Source: Martelella sp. NC20
Lineage (GTDB): Bacteria; Pseudomonadota; Alphaproteobacteria; Rhizobiales; Rhizobiaceae
Direction of reading: 5' to 3'
Length of the DNA stretch: 64,000 nucleotides
Assembly (NCBI RefSeq): GCF_013459645.1
Contig: NZ_CP054861.1
Coordinates: 5,072,001-5,136,000 of the forward strand
Shown in pieces: positions 25,462 through 34,794 of the stretch. The translations under genes and the position numbers were made by a program. The notes beneath the pieces are model-generated. The model made no database searches, had not been told where the DNA came from, and saw nothing but the letters and a program-made list of their open reading frames with translations. Position 1 is the stretch's first letter. Each line of letters opens with the position of its first letter.

Positions 25462-26282
25462 CGCCCCGCCGCCTCACCCGCCTCGCCACCGGCTCGCTGA
25501 CATATATCCTGCTGGGGATCGCCGCCTTCATCTCGGTGTTCCCGTTCATCTGGATGGTGATCGGCGCGACCAACACCACCGCCGATATCGTCATCGGCAA
25601 GGTCACATTCGGCCATGCGCTGATGACCAATATCGAGGGGTTCCTCGCGCAGGTCGATGTCGTGCGGATCATGTGGAACTCGATCAAGATCGCCGGTCTC
25701 GGCACCTTCCTGACGCTCGCGGTCACCTCGCTTGCCGGTTACGGTTTCGAGGTGTTCCGCTCCAAGCTGCGCGACCGGGTCTACGCCATCGTGCTTCTGA
25801 CGCTGATGGTGCCGTTCGCGGCGATCATGATCCCGCTGTTCATGATGACGGCCAAGGCCGGCTTGATCGACACCCATATCGCCATCATCCTGCCGTTCAT
25901 CGCCTGGGCCTTCGTGATCTTCTATTTCCGCCAGGCCACCAAGTCCTTCCCCTCCGAACTGCGCGATGCCGCCAAGGTCGACGGGCTGAAGGAATGGCAG
26001 ATCTTCCTCCACATCTATTTCCCGGTGATGCGCTCGACCTATGCGGCGGCGTTCGTCATCGTGTTCATGCTGTACTGGAACAACTATCTCTGGCCGCTGA
26101 TCGTGCTGCAGTCGAACGAGACCAAGACGATCACGCTGGTGGTCTCCTCGCTCGCCTCCGCCTATTACCCCGATTACGGCACGGTGATGATCGGCACGAT
26201 CCTTGCGACCCTGCCCACGCTCCTCATCTTCTTCGCCATGCAGCGCCAGTTCGTCCAGGGCATGCTCGGTTCCGTCAAATAG
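25458..26282 (+). CDS. MalG/UgpE-type sugar ABC transporter permease (TTG start)
   Basis: 274-residue permease with six hydrophobic segments and EAA-type loop SELRDAAKVDGLKEWQIFLHIYFPVMRS. The start is a TTG at 25458 that overlaps the previous TGA (TTGA), with GAGGGAA upstream. No in-frame ATG exists before the first transmembrane helix, so TTG is needed to give a full-length protein. Forms the pore with the preceding permease. Confidence 0.9.
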   Translation: MTPRRLTRLATGSLTYILLGIAAFISVFPFIWMVIGATNTTADIVIGKVTFGHALMTNIEGFLAQVDVVRIMWNSIKIAGLGTFLTLAVTSLAGYGFEVFRSKLRDRVYAIVLLTLMVPFAAIMIPLFMMTAKAGLIDTHIAIILPFIAWAFVIFYFRQATKSFPSELRDAAKVDGLKEWQIFLHIYFPVMRSTYAAAFVIVFMLYWNNYLWPLIVLQSNETKTITLVVSSLASAYYPDYGTVMIGTILATLPTLLIFFAMQRQFVQGMLGSVK

Positions 26283-26291
26283 GTCATACAC

Positions 26292-28526
26292 ATGCGTAAA
26301 GTTCAGAATTTCAATGCCGGCTGGGTCTTCTCCGAAGGGTTCGATGACGCGGCGACCAGCGCCCTTCGTAATGGCGAGAAGGTGCGCCTGCCGCACACCA
26401 CCGTCGAACTGCCCTTCAACTATTTCGACGAGACGCTCTATCAGCGCGCCTTCACCTACCAGAAGGTGTTCGCCAATGATTCTGACTTTGCCGGCAAGCG
26501 CGTCACCCTCGTCTTCGATGCCGCAATGGCGGATGCGGTGGTCTGGCTCAACGGCACAGAGATCGCCGCGCACAAGGACGGCTATACCCCCTTCGAGGTC
26601 GAGATCGGTCCATATCTGAGGGATGGCGACAATCTGCTGACGGTAAAGATCGACGGTTCGGAAAACCCGGAAATCCCGCCCTTCGGCAATGTCATAGACT
26701 ATCTGACCTTTGCCGGCATCTATCGCGATGTCTGGCTGAAGGTGACGACCCCGGTCGCGATCGACAACGTCAAGATCGAGACGCCCGACGCGCTCGCCGA
26801 AACCAAGTCGGTGACCGCCGACGTGTTCCTGACGGATGAGACCGGCGGCAGGCTCAGCGCCACGCTCAGCGATGACGAAGGCAACACGGTAGCCACCACC
26901 GAGACCTCCTTTTCGGGAAGAAAGGCGCGTCTTGAACTGTCCGGCCTGAAAGGGCTCAGGCTGTGGGATATCGATGACCCGGCGCTCTATACCCTGACCG
27001 TGACGCTCGACACCGAAGCCGGCACGGATGCAGTTTCAAGCCGTTTCGGCTTCCGCACCGCGTCCTTCGCCAGCGACGGCTTCCGCCTCAATGGCAGGCT
27101 TCTGAAACTGCGCGGCCTCAACCGCCACCAGAGTTATCCGCATCTCGGCTACGCCATGGGAAGACGCGGGCAGGAAAAGGATGCCGACATCCTCAAATTC
27201 GAACTCGCCTGCAACATCGCCCGGACCTCGCACTATCCGCAGTCGAAATATTTCCTCGACCGCTGCGACGAGATCGGCCTTCTGGTTTTCGAGGAAATTC
27301 CGGGCTGGCAGCATATCGGCGGCGCGGTCTGGAAGCAGGAATCGGTCGAAAACGTCCGCCGGATGATCACCCGCGACTGGAACCATCCGTCGATCATCAT
27401 CTGGGGCGTGCGCATCAACGAATCCGCCGACGACCATGATTTCTACGCCGAGACCAACCGGGTTGCCCGCGCGCTTGACGCCACCCGCCAGACCGGCGGC
27501 GTGCGCTGCATCGAGAACAGCGAGATGCTGGAAGACGTCTACACCATGAACGACTTCGTCCTCGGCGACGAGGAGCAGCCCGGCCGCAACCACGCAAGGA
27601 TATCCACCCGCGACCAGAAGCAGGTGACCGGGCTTGCCAAGACGGTGCCCTACATGATCACCGAATATAACGGCCACATGTATCCCACCAAGCGCTTCGA
27701 TCAGGAGAGCCGCCAGGCCGAGCACGTCACCCGCCACCTGCAGATGATGAACGCCGTCGCCGGCGATCCGACGATTTCGGGCAGCACCGGCTGGTGCATG
27801 TTCGACTACAACACCCATCAGGATTTCGGCTCCGGCGACCGCATCTGCTATCACGGCGTGATGGACATGTATCGCGAACCGAAGTTCGCGGCCTATGCCT
27901 ATGCCTCGCAGGGCGAACCCGAGGACGGGGTTGTGCTTCAGCCGGTCACCTTCTGGGCGCGCGGCGAACGTAATATCGGCGGCGTGCTGCCGCTGATCAT
28001 CCTGACCAATTGCGACTATATCGAGCTTACCGTCGGCGACAGCGCGCCGAAGCGGGTGGAGCCCGACCGCGCGACATATCCGCACCTCCCTCACCCGCCG
28101 GTCATTCTCGACAGCCACAATGTATCCGCCGAAGAGTTCGGGGATTGGGGCCGCCAATGGTTCGACGGTACGCTGACGGGTTATATCGACGGCAAAGCGG
28201 TCAAGACGATGAAGCTTTCCGCCAATCCCGTGCCGACGACGCTCGAGATCGTGCCGGATGCGACCGAGTTGAGGGCGGCCGAGAAGGATTGCGTGCGCGT
28301 CATCCTGCGCGCCCTCGACCAGTGCGGCAACATCATGCCCTTCTTCGATGAGCCGGTCGTGCTTTCACTTGAAGGACCCGGTCGCATCGTCGGACCGGAG
28401 ATCACAAGCCTCAGGGGCGGCACCGCAGGCCTCTATGTCGAGGCGGGTGAGGAGACCGGAACGCTGACGCTTTCGGTTCGCTGCGCTCCGTTTGCCGACG
28501 ACGCCGTCACCTTCACGCTCACCTGA
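26292..28526 (+). CDS. Glycoside hydrolase family 2 (beta-galactosidase/beta-glucuronidase type)
   Basis: 744-residue intracellular beta-glycosidase; no signal peptide. An N-terminal sugar-binding sandwich (LPHTTVELPFNYFDETLYQRAFTY, LVFDAAMADAVVWLNGTEIAAHKDGYTPFEVEI) and an immunoglobulin-like domain precede the TIM barrel (about 265-560), which begins LLKLRGLNRHQSYPHLGYAMG. E377 in RINES fits the acid/base and E458 in MITEYNGHM the nucleophile. The final 150 residues are beta domains. It sits inside a sugar-uptake operon under an EbgR-like repressor, so it splits an imported beta-galactoside or similar. The exact sugar specificity cannot be read from sequence. Confidence 0.92.
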   Translation: MRKVQNFNAGWVFSEGFDDAATSALRNGEKVRLPHTTVELPFNYFDETLYQRAFTYQKVFANDSDFAGKRVTLVFDAAMADAVVWLNGTEIAAHKDGYTPFEVEIGPYLRDGDNLLTVKIDGSENPEIPPFGNVIDYLTFAGIYRDVWLKVTTPVAIDNVKIETPDALAETKSVTADVFLTDETGGRLSATLSDDEGNTVATTETSFSGRKARLELSGLKGLRLWDIDDPALYTLTVTLDTEAGTDAVSSRFGFRTASFASDGFRLNGRLLKLRGLNRHQSYPHLGYAMGRRGQEKDADILKFELACNIARTSHYPQSKYFLDRCDEIGLLVFEEIPGWQHIGGAVWKQESVENVRRMITRDWNHPSIIIWGVRINESADDHDFYAETNRVARALDATRQTGGVRCIENSEMLEDVYTMNDFVLGDEEQPGRNHARISTRDQKQVTGLAKTVPYMITEYNGHMYPTKRFDQESRQAEHVTRHLQMMNAVAGDPTISGSTGWCMFDYNTHQDFGSGDRICYHGVMDMYREPKFAAYAYASQGEPEDGVVLQPVTFWARGERNIGGVLPLIILTNCDYIELTVGDSAPKRVEPDRATYPHLPHPPVILDSHNVSAEEFGDWGRQWFDGTLTGYIDGKAVKTMKLSANPVPTTLEIVPDATELRAAEKDCVRVILRALDQCGNIMPFFDEPVVLSLEGPGRIVGPEITSLRGGTAGLYVEAGEETGTLTLSVRCAPFADDAVTFTLT

Positions 28527-28534
28527 GGTTTGCC

Positions 28535-29620
28535 ATGGCAGATGTTTCCCTCAAAGAAATCCGCAAGTCCTTCGGCGCCATCGAGGTCATCAAGGGCGTC
28601 GATCTTGACGTGAGGTCCGGAGAGTTCATCGTCTTCGTCGGCCCCTCCGGCTGCGGCAAGTCGACCCTGTTGCGGATGATCGCGGGGCTGGAGGACATCA
28701 CCGCCGGTTCGCTTTCGATCGGCGGCAGGGACATGACGGACGAGGATCCGGCCAAGCGCGGCATCGCCATGGTGTTCCAGACCTATGCGCTCTACCCGCA
28801 TATGACGGTGCGCGAGAACATGGGCTTCGCGCTGCGCTTCGCCGGCATGAACAAGCAGGAGATCGAACGGCGGGTGATGGATGCGGCGAAAATGCTGGAG
28901 CTGGAGCCCTATCTCGACCGCAAGCCGAAGGCGCTTTCGGGCGGCCAGCGGCAGCGCGTGGCGATCGGCCGCGCCATCGTTCGCCATCCGGACGTGTTCC
29001 TGTTCGATGAGCCGCTGTCTAACCTCGATGCGGAGTTGCGCGTGCACATGCGCGCCGAACTCTCCGCCCTTCACGACCGGCTGAAGACGACCATGATCTA
29101 TGTGACCCATGATCAGGTGGAGGCAATGACGCTCGCGGACCGGATCGTGGTTCTGCGCGCCGGCAAGGTCGAACAGATCGGAACGCCGCTGGAGCTGTTC
29201 AACACCCCGGCCAATCTGTTCGTCGCCGGCTTCATCGGTTCGCCGGCCATGAATTTCCTGCCGGCAAGCGTTATCGATGCCGGTGAGGCCGGGCCGAAGA
29301 TCAGCCTCCTCGACGCGGAAATGCTCGATCTGGCGATCACCGGCGCGCGGCCTGCTTCCGGCGCGAAGGTGACGCTCGGCGTGCGGCCGCAGCATATCAG
29401 GCTCGCGACAGGCGAACAGGCGGGTTTCGAGATCGCCATCACCCTGGTCGAGGCGCTCGGCACGGAAACCGTGGTTTACGGAAAAGCCGGCAATGGCGAG
29501 CGGGTCATGGCCGTGCTTGCCGGCCAGCACGGGCTGAAAACCGGCACAACCATCCGTGTCACCTTCGATGTCGCCGATGTCCATATCTTCGACGAATCCG
29601 GTCAACGCATCGAGCGTTGA
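28535..29620 (+). CDS. ugpC: UgpC/MsmX-type sugar ABC transporter ATP-binding protein
   Basis: 361 residues, cytoplasmic. Walker A GPSGCGKST (about 37-45), Q loop FQTYALYPHM, signature LSGGQRQR, Walker B VFLFDEPLSNLDA, then a TOBE/OB regulatory domain from about 240 (GVRPQHIRLATGEQ). Its TGAGG ribosome site is formed by the GH2 stop codon. It energises the permeases at 24565-26282 and, being the promiscuous UgpC/MsmX type, may also serve the ATPase-less importer at 18712-21802. Confidence 0.94.
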   Translation: MADVSLKEIRKSFGAIEVIKGVDLDVRSGEFIVFVGPSGCGKSTLLRMIAGLEDITAGSLSIGGRDMTDEDPAKRGIAMVFQTYALYPHMTVRENMGFALRFAGMNKQEIERRVMDAAKMLELEPYLDRKPKALSGGQRQRVAIGRAIVRHPDVFLFDEPLSNLDAELRVHMRAELSALHDRLKTTMIYVTHDQVEAMTLADRIVVLRAGKVEQIGTPLELFNTPANLFVAGFIGSPAMNFLPASVIDAGEAGPKISLLDAEMLDLAITGARPASGAKVTLGVRPQHIRLATGEQAGFEIAITLVEALGTETVVYGKAGNGERVMAVLAGQHGLKTGTTIRVTFDVADVHIFDESGQRIER

Positions 29621-29737
29621 TCCCATCTGGAACCCTCGACGCCTGAGCGCTCCTCAGGCCATCGAAAGAGATACTCATTCGACTCCACAGCCAGACTGTA
29701 TAAGATCGGGTATCCAGGAACTGACCGGGGCGGAGGC

Positions 29738-30733
29738 GTGGACGAACAAGCGGATATCCAGTCGCCGGAACGCCTTGCCGATCAGGGGCGTTCGGGCGCG
29801 CCATTGCGCTTTCAGGCTCCCGATGGCATGGGGCTCGGCGGCTTCATATGGCGCCATGCCGATGGCGAAAGGCCCGTTGTGGTGATATCCGCGGCGACAT
29901 CGGTTCGATGCCGATACTACGCACGCTTTGCGGATTACCTGTTCGGAAATGGCTTCAACGTCATCACCTACGATTATCGCGGCATCGGAGAATCCCGGCC
30001 GCGGTCGCTGCGCGGTTTCGACGCGGACTGGGTGGACTGGGGCGAAAACGATCTCGAAGGCGCGCTTCGCCATGCGGAAACAGCGTTTCCAGGACAGGTG
30101 ATCCATGTTGTCGCCCATTCGATCGGCGGGTTTGCGATTGGCCTGGCGCCATCGAGCCACAAGATCGGACGCATCCTTACCGTCGGATCGCAGTTCGCCT
30201 ACTGGCGCGACTATGCCGCCGGCCACCGCCTCCGGATGTATGCGAAGTGGCATATCGTCATGCCGATGGTGACGGCGCTGGCCGGCTACTTCCCGGCCAA
30301 GCGCCTCGGCTGGATGGAGGACACGCCGGCCGGCGTCGTCAGCGACTGGAGCGGCATGAAAGCGCGCTTCGAGGAGACCGTGCGTCAGGACCGCATCATC
30401 GATGACCAGCGCCAGTCCGAAGAGTTGCGTCAGCGGTTCACCGGGGCGACAGCGCCGATCCTGGCGATCGGCCTCGACGACGATCCCCACGGAACGCCGG
30501 CAGCGATCGACCGGCTTCTGGCCTATTTCACCGCCAGTCATCGGCGGCACTGGCGCATCCGCCCCGATGACATCGGCGTCGAGACGATCGGCCATTTCGC
30601 GTTTTTCCACGATCGCTTCAAAGACAGTCTGTGGCCGATCGCGCTGGCATGGCTGCGAACCGGCGATGTCCCCGCCGCTACGCCCGGCCGGCTGGCAAGT
30701 GAGGCCATGCCTGAGGAAAATCGTCCCTCCTGA
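29738..30733 (+). CDS. Alpha/beta hydrolase (serine-type esterase/lipase-like)
   Basis: 331 residues with an alpha/beta-hydrolase fold: strand-loop VVVISAATSVRCRYYARFADYL, NVITYDYRGIGESRP, nucleophile elbow VVAHSIGGFAIG (Ser in A-H-S-I-G-G, about residue 129), a late Asp-containing LAIGLDDDPHG and the histidine in ETIGHFAFF. No signal peptide; no clear membrane helix. Natural substrate unknown. The GTG at 29738 is taken as start but GGAGG is only one base away, so the true start could differ slightly. It follows the ugpC gene by 117 bases and may be transcribed on its own. Confidence 0.8.
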   Translation: MDEQADIQSPERLADQGRSGAPLRFQAPDGMGLGGFIWRHADGERPVVVISAATSVRCRYYARFADYLFGNGFNVITYDYRGIGESRPRSLRGFDADWVDWGENDLEGALRHAETAFPGQVIHVVAHSIGGFAIGLAPSSHKIGRILTVGSQFAYWRDYAAGHRLRMYAKWHIVMPMVTALAGYFPAKRLGWMEDTPAGVVSDWSGMKARFEETVRQDRIIDDQRQSEELRQRFTGATAPILAIGLDDDPHGTPAAIDRLLAYFTASHRRHWRIRPDDIGVETIGHFAFFHDRFKDSLWPIALAWLRTGDVPAATPGRLASEAMPEENRPS

Positions 30734-30736
30734 CCG

Positions 30737-30840
30737 CTAGAGTTTGTCAGGGAAAAGTGGAATCCGGTTTTCCCGAAAAGACAAACGAAAACAAATAAAT
30801 CTAGAGTCTGTCTGGTTCGATTTGAACCTGACAGACTCTA
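30737..30840. repeat. Dispersed palindromic repeat, copy 2, with terminal hairpin
   Basis: CTAGAGTTTGTC is followed by the core GGGAAAAGTGGAATCCGG (then TTTTCCC) and by GACAAAC, so arms flank arms. A second palindrome, TAGAGTCTGTC (30802-30812) with GACAGACTCTA (30830-30840), closes the element and could terminate transcription from both sides of this convergent junction. Confidence 0.7.
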
Positions 30841-30961
30841 TTGTCCCCGTTTTGTCTCATACAAATATCGCCGGAACCGCAACGGCGCTGTCTGATCATT
30901 CGGCACATCGTGGAAAGCGCGAGGAAAGCCGCGCGAATATCCATGGCTCGCTCTCACGGGT

Positions 30962-31585
30962 TCAGCAGCCATGGCGGGCGCGAAAGCGGGCCAGTTCCCG
31001 CTCGTCCGGCGCCTGCCCGGTATAGATCCTGACATATTCCGCCGCCCGTTCGACGCGCGTGGCGGTATCTTCCGTGACCTGCAGCGAGATATAGCCGATC
31101 TGCACCAGATACACCGCGTGGGCACGCACATCCGCCTCTTCTTGCGCAAAGCCGAAGCGGACGAAAAGCGCCTTGATCGCTGAAATCCGCCTGCTGTCGG
31201 CACTGGCGACCCGCGCCGTGACATCGGCGGATTGCGCCGCCCAGCCGCGAACGGAGAAATCGAGACGCGGGTCGAATTCCGCCTCCGCGATGAAGACGCT
31301 GATCAGGTTGAGAATGCCTTCCGTAAGGGTCTCGGCATAGGCATCGCAGGCTTCGATCAGCGCGCCGGTATTGGTGTCTTCCCAATGTTCCAGAAGCGCG
31401 TCCAGAAGCGCCGCACGATCCTTGAAGAACCAGTAGAAGCTGGTGCGCGACAGCGACAGCCGGTGGGCCAGCGCCTGAATCCTGACCGCATCCAGGCCGG
31501 TTTCGACAAACGCCTGCCGGGCCGCATCGAGCCATAATGCGCGCGAACCGCGCCAGCCTGCATTCTTTTCCGTGTCAGCATCCAT
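30962..31585 (-). CDS. TetR family transcriptional regulator
   Basis: 207 residues. The N-terminal helix-turn-helix is ALWLDAARQAFVETGLDAVRIQALAHRLSLSRTSFYWFFKDRAALL split over residues about 14-60; the C-terminal helical ligand domain is unassigned. The ATG at 31585 gives the usual short N-terminus; a longer frame begins 12 codons upstream. Divergent from the flavoenzyme at 31700, with palindromes overlapping a TTGACA in the gap, so it probably represses that gene. Confidence 0.9.
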   Translation of the reverse strand: MDADTEKNAGWRGSRALWLDAARQAFVETGLDAVRIQALAHRLSLSRTSFYWFFKDRAALLDALLEHWEDTNTGALIEACDAYAETLTEGILNLISVFIAEAEFDPRLDFSVRGWAAQSADVTARVASADSRRISAIKALFVRFGFAQEEADVRAHAVYLVQIGYISLQVTEDTATRVERAAEYVRIYTGQAPDERELARFRARHGC

Positions 31586-31647
31586 GTGCCGCAGACTAGC
31601 CGCAAGGCGGGGCCGATACAAGAAAATAGACGATGATGTAGATTAAC

Positions 31648-31665
31648 TTGACAGTACTGTACAGT
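31648..31665. promoter_or_regulatory. TetR-operator-like overlapping palindromes on a -35-like TTGACA
   Basis: TTGACA (31648-31653) overlaps ACAGTACTGT (31651-31660), which overlaps ACTGTACAGT (31656-31665); both are perfect 10-bp palindromes. Binding here would block the flavoenzyme promoter. Confidence 0.5.
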
Positions 31666-31699
31666 TATGTCGAACTTCTCTCAACCAGAGGAGAACGCC

Positions 31700-33736
31700 A
31701 TGAACAACGATCCGCTGCTGCAGCCCTACCAGCTCAGGCATCTGCGCCTGAAGAACCGCATCATGATCACCTCGCACGAGCCGGCCTACCCGGAGGACGG
31801 CATGCCGAAGGAGCGTTATCGCGCCTATCACGTCGAGCGCGCCCGCGCCGGCGTGGCCCTGACGATGACCGCCGGTTCGGCGTCGGTGGCGCGCGACAGC
31901 CCGCCCGTCTTCAACAATATCCTCGCCTGGAAGGACGAGGTGGTCGGCTGGATGAGGCGGCTCGCCGATGAGTGTCACGAGCATGACTGCGCGGTGATGA
32001 TCCAGCTGACCCATCTTGGCCGCCGCACCCGCTGGGACAAGGCCGACTGGCTGCCGGTGGTCTCCGCCGGCCACGAGCGCGAGGCGGCGCACCGCGCCTT
32101 TCCGAAAAAGGCCGAGGACTGGGACATCGCCCGCCTGATCACCGATTATGCCGATGCCGCCGAACGCATGAAAGCGGCCGGCCTGGACGGCATTGAAATC
32201 CAGGCCTATGGCCATCTGATGGATCAGTTCTGGTCGCCGCTGACCAATGAACTGGATGCGCCCTATGGCGGCTCGCTCGACAACCGGCTGCGGTTCACCT
32301 TCGAGGTGCTCGCCGAAATTCGCAGGCGGGTTGGCCCGGATTTCCTGGTCGGGGTGCGTTACACCGGCGATGAACGGCTGGAGGGCGGTTTCGGCCGCGA
32401 GGAAGGCATCGAGATTTCGCGCCGCCTGAAGGACAGCGGGCTGGTCGATTTTCTCAATGTCGTGCGCGGCCATATCGATACCGATGCCGGCCTGACCGAC
32501 GTTATCCCGGTGCAGGGCATGGCCAGCGCCCCGCATCTCGATTTCGCCGGCGAAATCCGCGCAGCCACGAATTTCCCGACCTTCCATGCCGCCAAGATTC
32601 AGGATGTCGCGACCGCCCGCCACGCGATTGCCAGCGGCAAGCTCGATATGGTCGGCATGACCCGCGCGCATATGACCGATCCCCATATCGTTGCCAAGAT
32701 CATCGCCGGCGAGGAAGAGCGCATCCGGCCCTGTGTCGGGGCAAACTACTGTCTCGACAGGATCTATCAGGGGGGGCTTGCCTTCTGCGTTCACAACGCG
32801 GCAACGGGCCGCGAGGAAACCATGCCGCAGACCATTCAGCCGGCGGCCCAAAGGCGCCGCGTCGTGATCGTCGGCGCGGGGCCCGCGGGCATGGAGGCCG
32901 CGCGCGTGGCCGCCGAGCGCGGGCACGAAGTGATCGTGCATGAGGCGGCCAACGACCCCGGCGGCCAGATCCGTCTTGCGGCCCGGAGCGAGCGCCGTCG
33001 CGAGATGATCTCGATCATCGACTGGCGTTTCGCCGAATGTCGACGGTTGGGCGTCGCCTTGCATTTCAACAGCTTCGCCGATGGCGAAACCGTGCTTTCC
33101 GACCGGCCCGATATCGTCATCATCGCCACCGGCGGCCTGCCCCACACCGATGTGACCGGCGCGGGAGAGGACCTCGTGGTTTCCGCCTGGGATATCCTGA
33201 CCGGCGACGTCAAGCCCGGCAATAACGTGCTGATCTATGATGATGCCGGCGACTATCCGGCGCTTCAGGCGGCCGAGAAGATCGCCGAGACCGGCGCGAA
33301 GGTGGAGATCATGACGCGCGACCGGTCCTTTTCGCCGGAGGTGATGGCAATGTCGCTCACGCCGTTCATGCGCGCCCTGCAGAAACGCGATGTCACCTTT
33401 ACCGTGACCTGGAAGCTGAAGCGCGTCGAACGCGACGGCAACCGGCTTCTGGCCACCATCGACAGCGATTACGGCGGGGTGACGCGCACCCGTTCGGTCG
33501 ATCAGGTGATCGTCAACCACGGCACCCGTCCGCTCGATGATCTCTATTTCGAACTGAAGCCCGGATCATCCAATCTCGGCGCGGTCGATTACGAGGCGCT
33601 GGTGGCTGGGACCCCGCAGGCGGTCAACGCCAACCCGGACGGCGCCTACCGGCTGTTCCGGATCGGAGACGCCGTCTCTGCCCGCAACATCCATGCCGCC
33701 ATCTATGATGCCCTGCGGCTGGTGAAGGATCTGTAG
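31700..33736 (+). CDS. NADH:flavin oxidoreductase / N-methylproline demethylase-like (old yellow enzyme plus FAD/NAD domain)
   Basis: 678 residues of the trimethylamine-dehydrogenase/2,4-dienoyl-CoA-reductase architecture: FMN TIM barrel (about 1-350; RLKNRIMITSHEPAYPEDGMP, GLDGIEIQAYGHLMDQFWSPLTNELDAPYGGSLDNRLRF split), cysteines CVGANYCLDRIY and AFCVHN for a 4Fe-4S cluster, then a Rossmann FAD/NAD part with VVIVGAGPAGMEAA near 392. Wording around the cysteines resembles StcD-type enzymes for stachydrine/N-methylproline breakdown. The ATG at 31700 follows GAGGAGAAC. No other stachydrine gene is nearby, so substrate assignment is tentative. Confidence 0.82.
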   Translation: MNNDPLLQPYQLRHLRLKNRIMITSHEPAYPEDGMPKERYRAYHVERARAGVALTMTAGSASVARDSPPVFNNILAWKDEVVGWMRRLADECHEHDCAVMIQLTHLGRRTRWDKADWLPVVSAGHEREAAHRAFPKKAEDWDIARLITDYADAAERMKAAGLDGIEIQAYGHLMDQFWSPLTNELDAPYGGSLDNRLRFTFEVLAEIRRRVGPDFLVGVRYTGDERLEGGFGREEGIEISRRLKDSGLVDFLNVVRGHIDTDAGLTDVIPVQGMASAPHLDFAGEIRAATNFPTFHAAKIQDVATARHAIASGKLDMVGMTRAHMTDPHIVAKIIAGEEERIRPCVGANYCLDRIYQGGLAFCVHNAATGREETMPQTIQPAAQRRRVVIVGAGPAGMEAARVAAERGHEVIVHEAANDPGGQIRLAARSERRREMISIIDWRFAECRRLGVALHFNSFADGETVLSDRPDIVIIATGGLPHTDVTGAGEDLVVSAWDILTGDVKPGNNVLIYDDAGDYPALQAAEKIAETGAKVEIMTRDRSFSPEVMAMSLTPFMRALQKRDVTFTVTWKLKRVERDGNRLLATIDSDYGGVTRTRSVDQVIVNHGTRPLDDLYFELKPGSSNLGAVDYEALVAGTPQAVNANPDGAYRLFRIGDAVSARNIHAAIYDALRLVKDL

Positions 33737-33858
33737 GGCCCCGGCCACCGTTTGGCGGAACGAACGGAAGATCGATCCGGCCTGCCGGCTCCTGACGGTT
33801 CCCGTTCGATGTCCCGAATTCCTCAGGAAAACCCGGCACGGGACAGCGTCTTGCGATA

Positions 33859-34788
33859 TCACATGCCGTAATAGAGCGTCACCGTGTGCCGTGCTTCGGC
33901 GAAGAACAGCCAGCGTTCGACCAGCATGCCGGCAAGTTGCAGGGGGACGGCGGCGAGCGCGAAGATCAGCGCTCCCGGAAGCAGCAGCGACAGCGTGAGA
34001 CAGGCTGCCGGCAGGGCGAAGGCCAGGAGTTGCGCGATCCGGCGCAGCCTTGCGGCATGCTTGCGCGCGACGCGATAGCCCATTTCCTTGAGCAGGTAGT
34101 TCTGCTCGCTGTGCGGGGACTGCACCTGCCGGATCGCGCCCTCGCCAAGGCCGAGCGCCTGATTGGCGGTGGGTTGCCCCCTGCCGCTGTCGCGGTAGGC
34201 CCAGTAGCCGCGCTTGACCGCCCATCCTGAGAGCGCCAGGACCACCGCCAGCGCGGTAACGAACCGGCTTGCGGGGCCGAAGAGCACGAGCAGAGCGTTG
34301 AGCAGCGTCAGACCGGTCATCGCGGCAAAGACGAGGTAGGCGGGCAATGTCCAGGGGCCGTGCCATTCCGCGATCGGCCTGAGCGAGGCGTAGATCATCG
34401 CCGTCATGCTGACCGTCGCGACGGAGCCGATCGCGGCAAGCCCGCCGGCGAGCGCGACCCAGCCGCCGCTTTCGTGCAGGATCACCCAGCCGAAGGCCAG
34501 CGCGACGGCGGGGATATAGGTCGCAACGGAAGAAACCCCTTCGCGCGAAAGCCATGACGACCGCCACTGGCTGAAGGCCCGCCAGGCGCGCTCGGGGCGG
34601 CCGAGATGGGCGCTCGACGCCAGCAGCCCGGCCGAGATCAACCCGAGCGACAGGCCGAAGCCGGAAACGCCAAGCCCGAAATCCGGCGGCAGCAGGCCGA
34701 GCGCAGCGGCGATCCCGAGCGCGAACAGCAGGCCATAGCCCGCGCCCGAGGCGGTGGTGAAGAAGATGACGGAAAAGGCGGGATGCAT
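33859..34788 (-). CDS. soeC: DmsC/SoeC-like membrane anchor subunit
   Basis: 309-residue inner-membrane protein with about eight hydrophobic segments, starting MHPAFSVIFFTTASGAGYGLL, the typical DmsC-family opening. Contains SAHLGRPERAWRAFSQWRSSWLSREG, a conserved loop of these quinone-interacting anchors. It follows the iron-sulfur subunit by six bases. Expected to hold the complex at the membrane and pass electrons to quinone. Confidence 0.85.
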   Translation of the reverse strand: MHPAFSVIFFTTASGAGYGLLFALGIAAALGLLPPDFGLGVSGFGLSLGLISAGLLASSAHLGRPERAWRAFSQWRSSWLSREGVSSVATYIPAVALAFGWVILHESGGWVALAGGLAAIGSVATVSMTAMIYASLRPIAEWHGPWTLPAYLVFAAMTGLTLLNALLVLFGPASRFVTALAVVLALSGWAVKRGYWAYRDSGRGQPTANQALGLGEGAIRQVQSPHSEQNYLLKEMGYRVARKHAARLRRIAQLLAFALPAACLTLSLLLPGALIFALAAVPLQLAGMLVERWLFFAEARHTVTLYYGM

Positions 34789-34794
34789 CGGCGT

